From positions 1 through 64,000 of the forward strand of contig NZ_JNFC01000012.1 in the NCBI RefSeq assembly GCF_000756385.1: a stretch of DNA of 64,000 bases, in the 5' to 3' direction. How positions within the stretch are numbered: the stretch's first letter is position 1; each line of letters begins with the position of its first letter. Below the pieces are notes generated by a model, which worked only from the letters and a program-made list of their open reading frames with translations, searched no databases and had not been told where the DNA came from. Both the position numbers and the translations under genes were made by a program. Shown here one piece after another: positions 47,565-56,500 of this stretch. The DNA comes from Sphingopyxis sp. LC363 (GTDB lineage: Bacteria; Pseudomonadota; Alphaproteobacteria; Sphingomonadales; Sphingomonadaceae).

Positions 47565-48505
47565 GCTGCAACCTCCTTCGGCCGGTCGATATGGCGGCGA
47601 TGTTCGCGCCAGGCGATGAACAGGCCCGACGCGATGATCAGCGGCGCGCCGACCCAGGTGGTGTCGGCGGGCAGGGTACCGAAAAACCACCAGCCGGCGG
47701 CGATCGCCCAGAGCAGGCTCGAATAATCCATCGGGATCACGACCGACACCGGCGCGAGGCGCAGCGCGCCGGTCAGCGACATCTGGACGACCGCGCCGAG
47801 GAAGCCGAGCCCGATCAGCAACAGCCATTCGTGGCCGTCGTGCGGCGTGATGACGAAGGGAAGGGCGATGCCGAGCGGGATCATCGACAAGAGGCTGAAC
47901 CAGAAAACGATCGTCGCGGCATTTTCGGTGCGGCCGAGATCGCGCACCGCAATGGTTATCAGCGCGGTCATGATCGCGCCGGTAAGGGCGACCAATGTGC
48001 CGACGCCGTGCATGCCGCCGAAACCGTCCGCGAAGCTTGAAAGCGGGTCGAGCACGACGAGCACGCCGACGAAGCCGACGATCACTGCACTCCACCGCTG
48101 CCACCCCGTCGCCTCGCCGAGCAGAAGCGCAGCGAAGAGAACGGCAAAGATGGGCACCGACAGGCTGATCGTCGTCGCTTCGGCCATCGGCAGCAGGATC
48201 ATTGCGCCGAAATTGCACGCCATGCCGGCGAGGCCCATCAGCATTCGCCGCGCATGCGCGCCGATCCTCCGCGTCTTCAGCGACGACAGGCCGGTGGTCG
48301 CCATCACCCATGCCAGCAGGAAGGGCAGCACGAGCGCCTGTCGCCAGAAGAGGCTCTCGACGACATGGATGCCCGCGGCGTCGATCTTTTTGACGAGCAC
48401 GAACATCAGCGACAGGCTGACCATCGCGAGCAGCCGCAACGCGATCCCGCCCAGATAATGCTGCGGAGGCCCGTCGGGCCGGGCGGGAAACGGGGCGTCG
48501 CTCAT
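47561..48505 (-). CDS. EamA/DMT-family transporter
   Basis: 314 aa with ten predicted membrane helices in two EamA repeats (first about 20-150, second about 165-300). SLMFVLVKKID, ESLFWRQ, MAEATTISLSVPIFAVLFAALLLGE and LRLAPVSVVIPMDYSSLLWA match the drug/metabolite exporter superfamily. Substrate cannot be predicted. Couples to the GST gene by a 4-nt overlap. Confidence 0.88.
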   Translation of the reverse strand: MSDAPFPARPDGPPQHYLGGIALRLLAMVSLSLMFVLVKKIDAAGIHVVESLFWRQALVLPFLLAWVMATTGLSSLKTRRIGAHARRMLMGLAGMACNFGAMILLPMAEATTISLSVPIFAVLFAALLLGEATGWQRWSAVIVGFVGVLVVLDPLSSFADGFGGMHGVGTLVALTGAIMTALITIAVRDLGRTENAATIVFWFSLLSMIPLGIALPFVITPHDGHEWLLLIGLGFLGAVVQMSLTGALRLAPVSVVIPMDYSSLLWAIAAGWWFFGTLPADTTWVGAPLIIASGLFIAWREHRRHIDRPKEVAA

Positions 48506-48597
48506 ATGAAATCGCGCATATCAGCCCGGCGCGTGCGCGCAACCCGTCATCCCCCTTGCCCCGCCCCTCCAATCCGGCTAGTGGCGCACTCCGGCCT

Positions 48598-48673
48598 AGG
48601 GGTATAGCTCAGTTGGTAGAGCATCGGTCTCCAAAACCGAGGGTCGCGGGTTCGAGTCCTGCTGCCCCTGCCA
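48598..48673 (+). tRNA. trnW: tRNA-Trp (anticodon CCA)
   Basis: 76 nt with genome-encoded CCA end. Acceptor stem AGGGGTA/TGCCCCT, D arm TAGCTCAGTTGGTAGAGCA, anticodon stem TCGGT/ACCGA around loop CTCCAAA (anticodon CCA), T loop GGTTCGAGTCC. All arms pair. The 268 bp that follow, to the antiporter, show no gene. Confidence 0.97.
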
Positions 48674-48941
48674 GGCCGGCGTCTTCGAGCAAGATTTCGG
48701 CCTCGCCGATTAACCGGGTGGCATTTGCTCTGCGGCGAAATGGGCTCGAGCGCATTGCATCGGACGCGTCACGACGCCCGACAGCACCGTATCGACGACC
48801 CCAACCCACTTGGCGAAACAGGCGTCTTGATGCGATAATTGCCTGCGTCCTTCAGGTTGAAGCCCCGAACCTGTGTCCCGTTATAACGGCCGATCTGCTC
48901 GACGCCGATGCGGATACCGATTGCTCGGGGAGATGGAGCGC

Positions 48942-50192
48942 ATGAACGAACAGGCCTTCTTTGGATTGAGCGCCTATCATCTCGCCATGATGCTCGTCGG
49001 TGCGGGCGTCATCGTGGCTTTCTGGCTTCCGCGCTTTCTCTCGGGACGCGAGCCTGCGGCTTCTGCACTGCTGATCCTCTTCGGTATCGCAATCCATTGG
49101 GCGATGCCGGACGTCTGGCGTGCTCTCGATCCGCGTGAAGCGCCGAAACTTTGGGAGGTCGCGAGCGAGCTGGCGGTGATCGTCGCGCTGTTCGGTACCG
49201 GCATCCGCATCGACGATCTGGCGCATTACCGCCGCTGGCGACCGACGATCAGGCTGCTCGCGGCAGCGATGCCGCTGACCATCGCCGCGGTGGCACTCAT
49301 GGGATGGGCCTTCGCGGGCATGACTCTCGCCGGAGCCATTCTGCTCGGTGCTGTGCTGGCGCCCACCGACCCCGTGCTTGCGGGCGAAGTACAGGTCGGC
49401 CCGCCGACCGAGGGCGACGAACAGCCGGTACGCTTCACCTTGACGACCGAGGCGGGGCTCAACGACGGATTGGCTTTCCCCTTCGTCTATCTCGGCCTGC
49501 TCCTCGGGAGCAGTGGATTCTCCGCGGCAATGCTCGGCGAATGGCTGCTTGTCGACGTCTTCTACCGGATTGCCGCGGGTGTGCTCGGGGGCGCCGCCGT
49601 CGGTTGGCTCCTCGCGCGCGTCCTTTTCGTGATTCCGCGCGGCAACGTCCTCGCCGACACGGCGTCGGGGGTGCTTTCGATTGCCGGCGTCCTCTTTTGC
49701 TATGGCGCAACCGAACTCGCCGAAGGCTATGGCTTCATCGCCTGCTTCGTCGCCGGTATTGTCCTCCGCCGGGTTGAGGCCGAGCATGAATTCCATGGTC
49801 GTCTCCACAGTTTCAACGAGGCGATCGAACTGGCGCTCACCGCGCTGTTGCTTCTTCTGGTCGGTGCGACCTTTCCACGGCTTTTCGGCATACTCGACTG
49901 GGCGCATGCCGGCATTGCGCTGGGGCTGATATTCCTGGTCCGGCCGATCGCAGGCTGGGTCGGCCTGGCGCGCACGGGACTTGCGGCCCGCGAACGCCTT
50001 TTCGTGGCATTTTACGGGATACGGGGCGTCGGCTCGATCTATTATCTCGCCTATGCGGGGAGCCATCTCGAACTGGTCAACGAAGGACAGCTTTGGGCTA
50101 CGATCCTTTTGACCATCCTGCTGTCGACGATCGTCCATGGCTTTACGGCGGGGCCGATCGTCGATCAGGTCGCGAAACGCCGCGCCCAGTGA
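48942..50192 (+). CDS. cation:proton antiporter, CPA1 (NhaP) family
   Basis: 416 aa, 11-12 membrane helices. LAPTDPVLAGEVQVG, and TTEAGLNDGLAFPFV with the ND ion-binding motif, then FYGIRGVGSIYYLAYA place it in CPA1 Na+/H+ (or K+/H+) exchangers of the inner membrane. The start at 48942 follows GGGGAG with 9-nt spacing; ATG 48933 in the same frame is possible. Stands alone between tRNA-Trp and the response regulator. Confidence 0.9.
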   Translation: MNEQAFFGLSAYHLAMMLVGAGVIVAFWLPRFLSGREPAASALLILFGIAIHWAMPDVWRALDPREAPKLWEVASELAVIVALFGTGIRIDDLAHYRRWRPTIRLLAAAMPLTIAAVALMGWAFAGMTLAGAILLGAVLAPTDPVLAGEVQVGPPTEGDEQPVRFTLTTEAGLNDGLAFPFVYLGLLLGSSGFSAAMLGEWLLVDVFYRIAAGVLGGAAVGWLLARVLFVIPRGNVLADTASGVLSIAGVLFCYGATELAEGYGFIACFVAGIVLRRVEAEHEFHGRLHSFNEAIELALTALLLLLVGATFPRLFGILDWAHAGIALGLIFLVRPIAGWVGLARTGLAARERLFVAFYGIRGVGSIYYLAYAGSHLELVNEGQLWATILLTILLSTIVHGFTAGPIVDQVAKRRAQ

Positions 50193-50366
50193 CGCCGCAG
50201 GCGAAAGCGAAGCTTTTCAGCCCGATCGCTCAGCCAAAACGTGGCGGCCGTGACATCCCGCTCGACGTCGCGACCGGCGTCCCCCAATATTATTCGGGTT
50301 GCGGCGACGGGAAAATCTGCTGATCAATCCGCATCGGGCAGGCTGGGGGGCAGGCGGGGCGCAGGC

Positions 50367-50984
50367 ATGGTGTCGAAGCACAATATATTGATCGTCGACG
50401 ATCATCGCATCACCCAGAGCGGGTTGCGGTTCCTGTTCGGGTCGCTCGACCGCTATATGGTCGTGGGCGCGCTCGATCGCGGCGCGACGGTCAACGCCTT
50501 CGTCCAGTCGCAGCCCGTCGACCTGGTGATCCTCGACCTCAACCTGCCCGACGTGCGCGGGATCAATGTGCTCGCCGAAATCGTGGGTTCGCGCGACATG
50601 ACGGTGATCATCCTGACCGGCGAGACGCATGTGAACGAGATTCATTCGGCGCTGAAGCTCGGCGCGCGCGCGATCGTCAGCAAGTCGGACTCGCTCGACC
50701 ATATCGTCGCCGCGTGCGACGCGGCGCTCGCCGGCGAAATCTATGTCTCGCCGCATATCGGCGAGGCGCTCGGCAAGTTCCAGCAGCCGCCCGTCGCGCT
50801 GTCGTCGCGGCAAATGGCGATTCTTCACTATCTGGCGCAAGGCGAGACGAACAAGGAAATCGCCTATCGTCTGGCGATCGCGCCGCCGACCGTGTCGTTC
50901 CATATCGCCGAACTGCGGCGCAAGCTTGACGTCTCGCACAACCGCAAGATCGTCGAGCGGGCGAACGAGCTAAACCTGCTCTGA
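50367..50984 (+). CDS. NarL/LuxR-type response regulator
   Basis: 205 aa. Receiver domain with acidic pair Asp11/Asp12, phospho-acceptor Asp57 (VILDLNLPD) and Lys106 (VSKSDS); C-terminal LuxR helix-turn-helix (LSSRQMAILHYLAQGETNKEIAYRLAIAPPTVSFH, roughly 140-180). Start at ATG 50367, where the receiver begins; the longer upstream frame is unlike a receiver. The 3' end overlaps the convergent histidine kinase by 15 bp, which suggests they are cognate. Confidence 0.92.
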   Translation: MVSKHNILIVDDHRITQSGLRFLFGSLDRYMVVGALDRGATVNAFVQSQPVDLVILDLNLPDVRGINVLAEIVGSRDMTVIILTGETHVNEIHSALKLGARAIVSKSDSLDHIVAACDAALAGEIYVSPHIGEALGKFQQPPVALSSRQMAILHYLAQGETNKEIAYRLAIAPPTVSFHIAELRRKLDVSHNRKIVERANELNLL

Positions 50985-53225
50985 TCTTGCTGAAACAGCG
51001 CCCAAAAGCGGGTGGAGCGCCATTTCGCGGCATGCGGGCTTGACCGCCATCATCGTGACGAGCTGGCTGAGCCGCCCGCGCGTCACCGTCGTGTCGTCAT
51101 AGGTGAGCGCGATCGTCGGGCCGCTCGCGGCGGCATCGAGTCCCGCCTCGAACGCCGTGCGGTCGTCGAAATCGAGCAGCGTCCAGCCGTCGAGCTCCGC
51201 CTGTAGGGCTTCGGCGGACACCGGAGTGATCGACGAAAAGGCTGCGGGCAGCGCGATCCGAATTTCGGTTCCGGCGGCACTCGATGCGACAATTTTCAGC
51301 GATCCGCGCAGCGTGCTGATGATGCGCTGCGCCGATCCGAAGCCCGACCCGCTGCCTTCGTCGCTTTCATCGGCGCGAATGCGGTTCATGGTGCCGTCAT
51401 TCAACGCCGCGACGAGTTCGGCGGGCATTCCGCCCCCGCTGTCGCGGACCGTGATGATGGCGCAGCCTTCCTCGATTTCGAGCGAGAGGCTCGCCCCTCC
51501 GCTGTGGGTATATTTGTAACTGTTGCTCAGCAGGTTCGCGAGTGCGCGCATCAGCAAGGGGCGGTCGGAAATGATCGTGGCCTTGTCGGGAATGCGGACT
51601 TCGAGCGTCAGCCTCTTGCCCGCGAAGGGTGTCTTGAACATCATCGACAGTGGCTCGACGAGCGCCTCGGCGCGAAAGCTGCTGAGTGCGAGGAAACCCG
51701 TATCGCTTGCGGCGATATTGGCGCCCGAGATGGTCGTTGATACGATTTCATTGAGATAGTCGGCCGAACTTTCGAGCATCTCGACCAGCTCGTCGTCGGC
51801 ATCGGCGCGCTTCTGGCGCTTGAGAACCTCGACCGCGCTGTTGAGCGCCAGAATCACCTGCCGGCTGTCGTGCCCCGACGCGTGGAGCAGCGCATTCTGG
51901 CTGTTGACCGTTTCGAGTGCGAAGGCCTTTTCCTCGGCAAGCCGCGTGGCGCGCTCGCTGATCTCCAGCCGCTCCGTCAGCGACTGCGCATATTTCCAGT
52001 CGGCGACGAGCTTGTCGCGCTGGATCTTCTTGAGGTTGAGCCCCAGCGCGATCGTCACCATCACCGATTCGAACAGCCCGACCGGTCCGGCGAGGTGCCA
52101 GTTGATCGGCAGCCATGCGAAAATGCCCATCGACGCGATCGCCGCATAGACGATGAAGAGCGCGAGGCTCGCCCAGCCTACAAAGAGCGGCCAGAGCTGG
52201 ACGCCGAGCTGTTTCATTGCGGCATAGCCGACGAAGGGCAGGAACAATGCGACCGCCACCGCGACCAGCCAGGTCGCGATGTGCAGCAGGAAGCGCAGCT
52301 CGGGCGGGTAATAGGCGAGGCCCGGCTGAAAGAGCATGATCGCGAGCGCGAACCAGATCAGCGCCTTCAGCACCATGTCGCGCCGCGGAAAATGGGTAGG
52401 GGTGTCGACGAAGCTCCGGCAGAATTGCGCCATCGACGCGGCAAAGCCGCATTTGATGAAATCCTCTACCGCCAGCCCGGTCAGCGGTTTGTCGTAGAGG
52501 AAGAAGATCGTGATATAGCCTTCCGAATGGACCGTGTTCAGTGCGAAAAAGGCCTCGGCGACCGCCAGCCACAGAAATTCCCTGAAACCCGTGATCGAGA
52601 AGAAGAGGAAGTTGAGCAGCAGCAGCGTCAGCGCGCCGACCACGACGCCCGAGACCATCGAGATATTCGCCCGCCGTTCCTTGAAGAAGGTGCCGTAGCT
52701 GTTGATCTTGAGCGGCATATAGGTCGAGTTTTCCGAAATGAACTCGATGGCCACCAGCGTGGTCTGGCGCGGGCCGAGGACCAGTTCGGAGCTGAAGGCC
52801 TGATATGTGCCGAGATTTTGCCGGGCGGCCTGCGGGTCCGTGCCATCGACGACCAAGGCGAGGCGCTCCCCATTTGCTTCATAGAGCCGGAAATGTTTGA
52901 GCGACCCGCGGCCTGTGGTCAGAATCCAGCTTCCTTGCTCGTCGCTGGCGTTGCGGACCTGTAGTAGAACGACTGTGCGTGTGCCCGGCGGCCCGAAGTG
53001 GATGGTCGAACCCTCCACCTGCTGAAGCGGGCCCCGCAGGATGGCGTCCAATTGCGGCGCCCGGATGTCGCCGGGGCGCTTGGCGAAGCGTATGAAAGGC
53101 GCCAGATTCGGCGCATCCTCATGGGCGTGCAGTTCGAGCACAGGCAATGTGTCCGTCGCCCCCCACGCCGGCTGCACCAGCCCGAGCAGGGTGAAAAACA
53201 GGACGGCAAGCAGGCTTCGCATCAT
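50970..53225 (-). CDS. 7TMR-DISM sensor histidine kinase
   Basis: 751 aa. Signal peptide (about 1-22), periplasmic 7TMR-DISM extracellular domain (about 25-185), seven helices (about 188-400), a coiled coil, dimerisation region with phospho-acceptor His452 (SGHDSRQVILALN), and an HATPase with N-box Asn564 (NLLSNSYKY), DSGGGMP (595-601) and GSGSGFGSAQRI. Some 85 extra residues follow the ATPase and look like a degenerate receiver or regulatory tail. Likely partner is the regulator at 50367. Start at the ATGATG at 53225 gives the signal peptide. Confidence 0.9.
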   Translation of the reverse strand: MMRSLLAVLFFTLLGLVQPAWGATDTLPVLELHAHEDAPNLAPFIRFAKRPGDIRAPQLDAILRGPLQQVEGSTIHFGPPGTRTVVLLQVRNASDEQGSWILTTGRGSLKHFRLYEANGERLALVVDGTDPQAARQNLGTYQAFSSELVLGPRQTTLVAIEFISENSTYMPLKINSYGTFFKERRANISMVSGVVVGALTLLLLNFLFFSITGFREFLWLAVAEAFFALNTVHSEGYITIFFLYDKPLTGLAVEDFIKCGFAASMAQFCRSFVDTPTHFPRRDMVLKALIWFALAIMLFQPGLAYYPPELRFLLHIATWLVAVAVALFLPFVGYAAMKQLGVQLWPLFVGWASLALFIVYAAIASMGIFAWLPINWHLAGPVGLFESVMVTIALGLNLKKIQRDKLVADWKYAQSLTERLEISERATRLAEEKAFALETVNSQNALLHASGHDSRQVILALNSAVEVLKRQKRADADDELVEMLESSADYLNEIVSTTISGANIAASDTGFLALSSFRAEALVEPLSMMFKTPFAGKRLTLEVRIPDKATIISDRPLLMRALANLLSNSYKYTHSGGASLSLEIEEGCAIITVRDSGGGMPAELVAALNDGTMNRIRADESDEGSGSGFGSAQRIISTLRGSLKIVASSAAGTEIRIALPAAFSSITPVSAEALQAELDGWTLLDFDDRTAFEAGLDAAASGPTIALTYDDTTVTRGRLSQLVTMMAVKPACREMALHPLLGAVSARSEQV

Positions 53226-53325
53226 GGGCACCCGTTCGATTACGGGGCCGGCGGTTCCATCATGTTCACGGGAGAGCAGGCGCGCGAAGCCGCGCGCTTC
53301 CCCGAATATCAGCGACCCACCCCCC

Positions 53326-53340
53326 GGTGACGAGGTCACC
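53326..53340. promoter_or_regulatory. palindrome upstream of the kinase
   Basis: GGTGAC-GAG-GTCACC, perfect 6-bp arms, 100 bp before the kinase start. Operator-like; protein unknown. Confidence 0.4.
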
Positions 53341-53395
53341 GTAACGACTACGCCGCCGGATGTGCAAGTATGACGTCAACGGTCCGTCGCAAATT

Positions 53396-53416
53396 TACCC
53401 AAAAAAACATTGGGTA
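53396..53416. promoter_or_regulatory. palindrome between kinase and autotransporter
   Basis: TACCCA-N9-TGGGTA with an A-rich spacer in the AT-rich part of the 360-bp divergent gap. Operator-like. Confidence 0.4.
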
Positions 53417-53520
53417 GACGCTCGGGGGAGCCTCGACCTAGTCAACGCGCACAAAGCTGAGCGATGCGAGTCATCCCATCAGCTGGGGGCGCATATTTTT
53501 TGGGGGGTGGGGTGGACCAG

Positions 53521-53543
53521 CCGGAGGACGCGACGTCCTCCGG
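53521..53543 (+). promoter_or_regulatory. stable hairpin in the autotransporter 5' leader
   Basis: CCGGAGGACG-CGA-CGTCCTCCGG, perfect 10-bp stem, 42 nt before the start codon. Could protect the mRNA, attenuate transcription or modulate translation. Confidence 0.5.
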
Positions 53544-53585
53544 CGAACCCCTCGCCATGCTTGAATGTCGAGGGGAGTCTCAGTC

Positions 53586-56500
53586 ATGTCGCGTATTTCG
53601 AAATCCCGCCTGCTTGCCACCAGCGCGATCGTCGGCCTGTCGATAGGTCAGATCGCGGCGCCCGCCGCGGCGCAGCAATCCTTCGGCATCCACAACGACC
53701 AGCCCGAAACGCTGGAGATCGTCGTCGCCGAGGACGAGGATGTCGAAGGCCTCGACATCGGCATCTATGCAGACAATGGCCCCGTCACCGTCGACAATGC
53801 CGGCGACGTTCGCGGCGACGGCACCAGCCTCGGCAGCATCGACAGCCGGCCGAGCGGCGGCATCGTCATCGCGCAGCCGGGGTCGAGCGTCACCAACAGC
53901 GGCACGATCGCCGGCGGCTCCAACGGCATCGTCACGTCCTATTTCTTCAGCGAGGACGAAAATGACAACGAACTGCCGCCCGAAGCGCGTGCGGCCGACA
54001 CGACCGTCGTTAACACGGGGCTGATCCGCGGTGACGCGGGCACCGGCGTCGGCCTGACCGGCGGCGGCAGCGTCACCAACAGCGGCACGATCCAGGGCTT
54101 CAGCGGCAACGTCGGCAACGGCGCGCAGGGCGTCGGGGTTGCGATCTCCGAATTCGCCGATCGCATTGCCGAAGGCGTGACCGGGGTCGGGACCATCGCC
54201 AACAGCGAAACCGGCCTGATCGAAGGAACGACATTCGGCGCGGTGCTGCAAGGCGGCGGCACGATCGACAATGCGGGTGTCATCCGCAGCACCGGAACAC
54301 CCAACCCGGCAACGCCGGGGATCAGCCCCTTCGGTATCATTCTGACCGCCTCGCCCGATCAGGTCGGCCGAACCGCGACCGTCAATAACAGCGGAACGGT
54401 TTCGGGTTTCCTCGGCGTGCTCGCGGGCGGCTCGCTCGATACGGCGGTCATCAACAACAGCGGCACGATCAACGCCGTCACCACTGCGATCTTCGCCAAC
54501 CTGTCGGGCGACCTCGTCGTCAACAACGAAGCGGGCGGCGAGATCATATCGAACGGCTTCATAGCGATCAATTCGGCGGGCGGCACGTTGACGCTCGACA
54601 ATGAAGGGCTGGTTCGCAGCAACGCCAACACGGCGATCAGCGTCGGCACCCCGGGCGCCTCGATCACCAACAGCGGTACGATCGCCGGTGGCGGGAGCGA
54701 CGGCATCTATACGAACGCGGACGGCGTCACCACGATCGACAATGCGGAGGATGGCACGATCACCGGCGCGGCGTCGGGCGTCCACGCCGAGCTTGGCGGG
54801 CTCGAACTCACCAATGCGGGCACCATCCACGGCGACGGCATCAACCCCGGTTTCGACGCACCGCCCGACGCGGGCGTCACCATTTCGGGCGGGCCCAGCT
54901 CGGTCGTCAACAGCGGCAGCATCACCGGCAACCGCTTCGGCATCACGACCGCCAATTATTTCAACGCCGCGACCGGCCAGCTCCAGGGTCTCGCGACCGG
55001 CACCACCGTGGTCAACAGCGGCACCATCTATGGTTATAACGACGATGGCGTGCGCCTGATCGGCGGCGGCAGCGTCACCAACAGCGGTGAAATCGGCGGC
55101 CAGATCGACGCCTTCGCCGACGGCGTGTCGATGTTCGCCTACACCGACCAGGCGAACGAGGATTATAGCGCGCTGGTCACGAATGAGACCGAGGGGCGGA
55201 TCATCGGCGTTCGCTTCGGCGTCATCCTGTCGGGCGGCGGCGAGGTCGTGAACGATGGCGAGATCATCGGCGCCTCGGGCGGCGTCTATATTCAGGGCAC
55301 CGCGCTCAACACCGACCCGAACGAGGAACGCAGCGGACTGACCGCGAACGTCGTCAATCGCGGCACGATCACCGGGCTCGGCGATTTCGGCGGCACCGGC
55401 ACCGAAGGCTATGGCGTCGGTTTCGGCAGCGACATGTCGACCGCGACGTTGGTCAACAGCGGCACGATCAGCAGCGAATTCGCCGAGGGCGTCAGCCACG
55501 GCTCGCTCGCCGATCTGACGATCACCAACGAGGAAGGCGGCGTGATCACCGGCGCAACCTCGGGCATCTACAGCGGCGCCAGCGGCACGCTGACCGTCGA
55601 CAACGCCGGCACGATCCGCGGCAATGGCGCCTATGACGGCTTCGCTGCACCGCCCGACGCCGGCATCACCATCGGCACCGCGAGCTCGAGCGTAACCAAC
55701 AGCGGCATCATCTCGGGCGCCGGCGCGGGCATCACCACCGCGTCGCTGTTCGACGAGGAAATCAATGCGCTCGTCGGCCTCGCCGTGGGTACCGAAATCA
55801 CCAACAGCGGCAGCATCCTCGGCGAAACGAATGACGGCGTGCGCCTGATCGGCGGCGGCACCGTCACCAACAGCGGAACGATCCGCGGCGAAGGCACGGC
55901 TTTCTCCGATGGCGTCTCGATGTACGCCTTCACCGATCAGGCGAACGAGGATTTCAGCGCTTCGGTCGTCAACGCCGAGGGTGGCGAGATCGAAGGCACG
56001 CGCTTCGGCATCATCCTGTCGGGCGGCGGCGCGGTCGAAAATGCCGGCGACATCACCGGCGGCGACGGCGGCATGTTCATTCAGGGCACCGCGATCAACA
56101 CCGATCCGGGTGAGGACCGCAGCGGCCTGACCGCAAGCGTGGTCAACAGCGGCACGATCAGCGGCACCCGCGCCGACGGGCTCAACGGCTATGGCGTCGG
56201 CTTCGGCAGCGACCTTTCGACCGCGACGCTCGACAACAGCGGCACGATCAGCAGTGTCGCGGCCGCGGGCGTCTTCCACGGCACGCTCGGCGACGTGACG
56301 ATCACCAACGCTGCCGATGGCGAAATCACTGGCGGCGCTTATGGCGTGCTGGCCGATGGCGCCGGGTCGCTGACGCTCGTCAACGCCGGCACCATCCGCG
56401 GCGAGGGTGCTTATGAAGGTGCCGACCGCCCGGCCGAAGCGGGGGTGCCGATCACCTCGGCGAACGCCGTGATCGAGAATAGCGGCATCATTTCGAGCGC

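Noticed and set aside
46821-47726. Plus-strand frame opposite the GST gene
   Set aside because: GST on minus has clear domains, Shine-Dalgarno and operon overlap; the plus frame has none.
48674-48941. Gene or attachment-site duplicate after tRNA-Trp
   Set aside because: No coding signal and no copy of the tRNA 3' end found downstream in the window.
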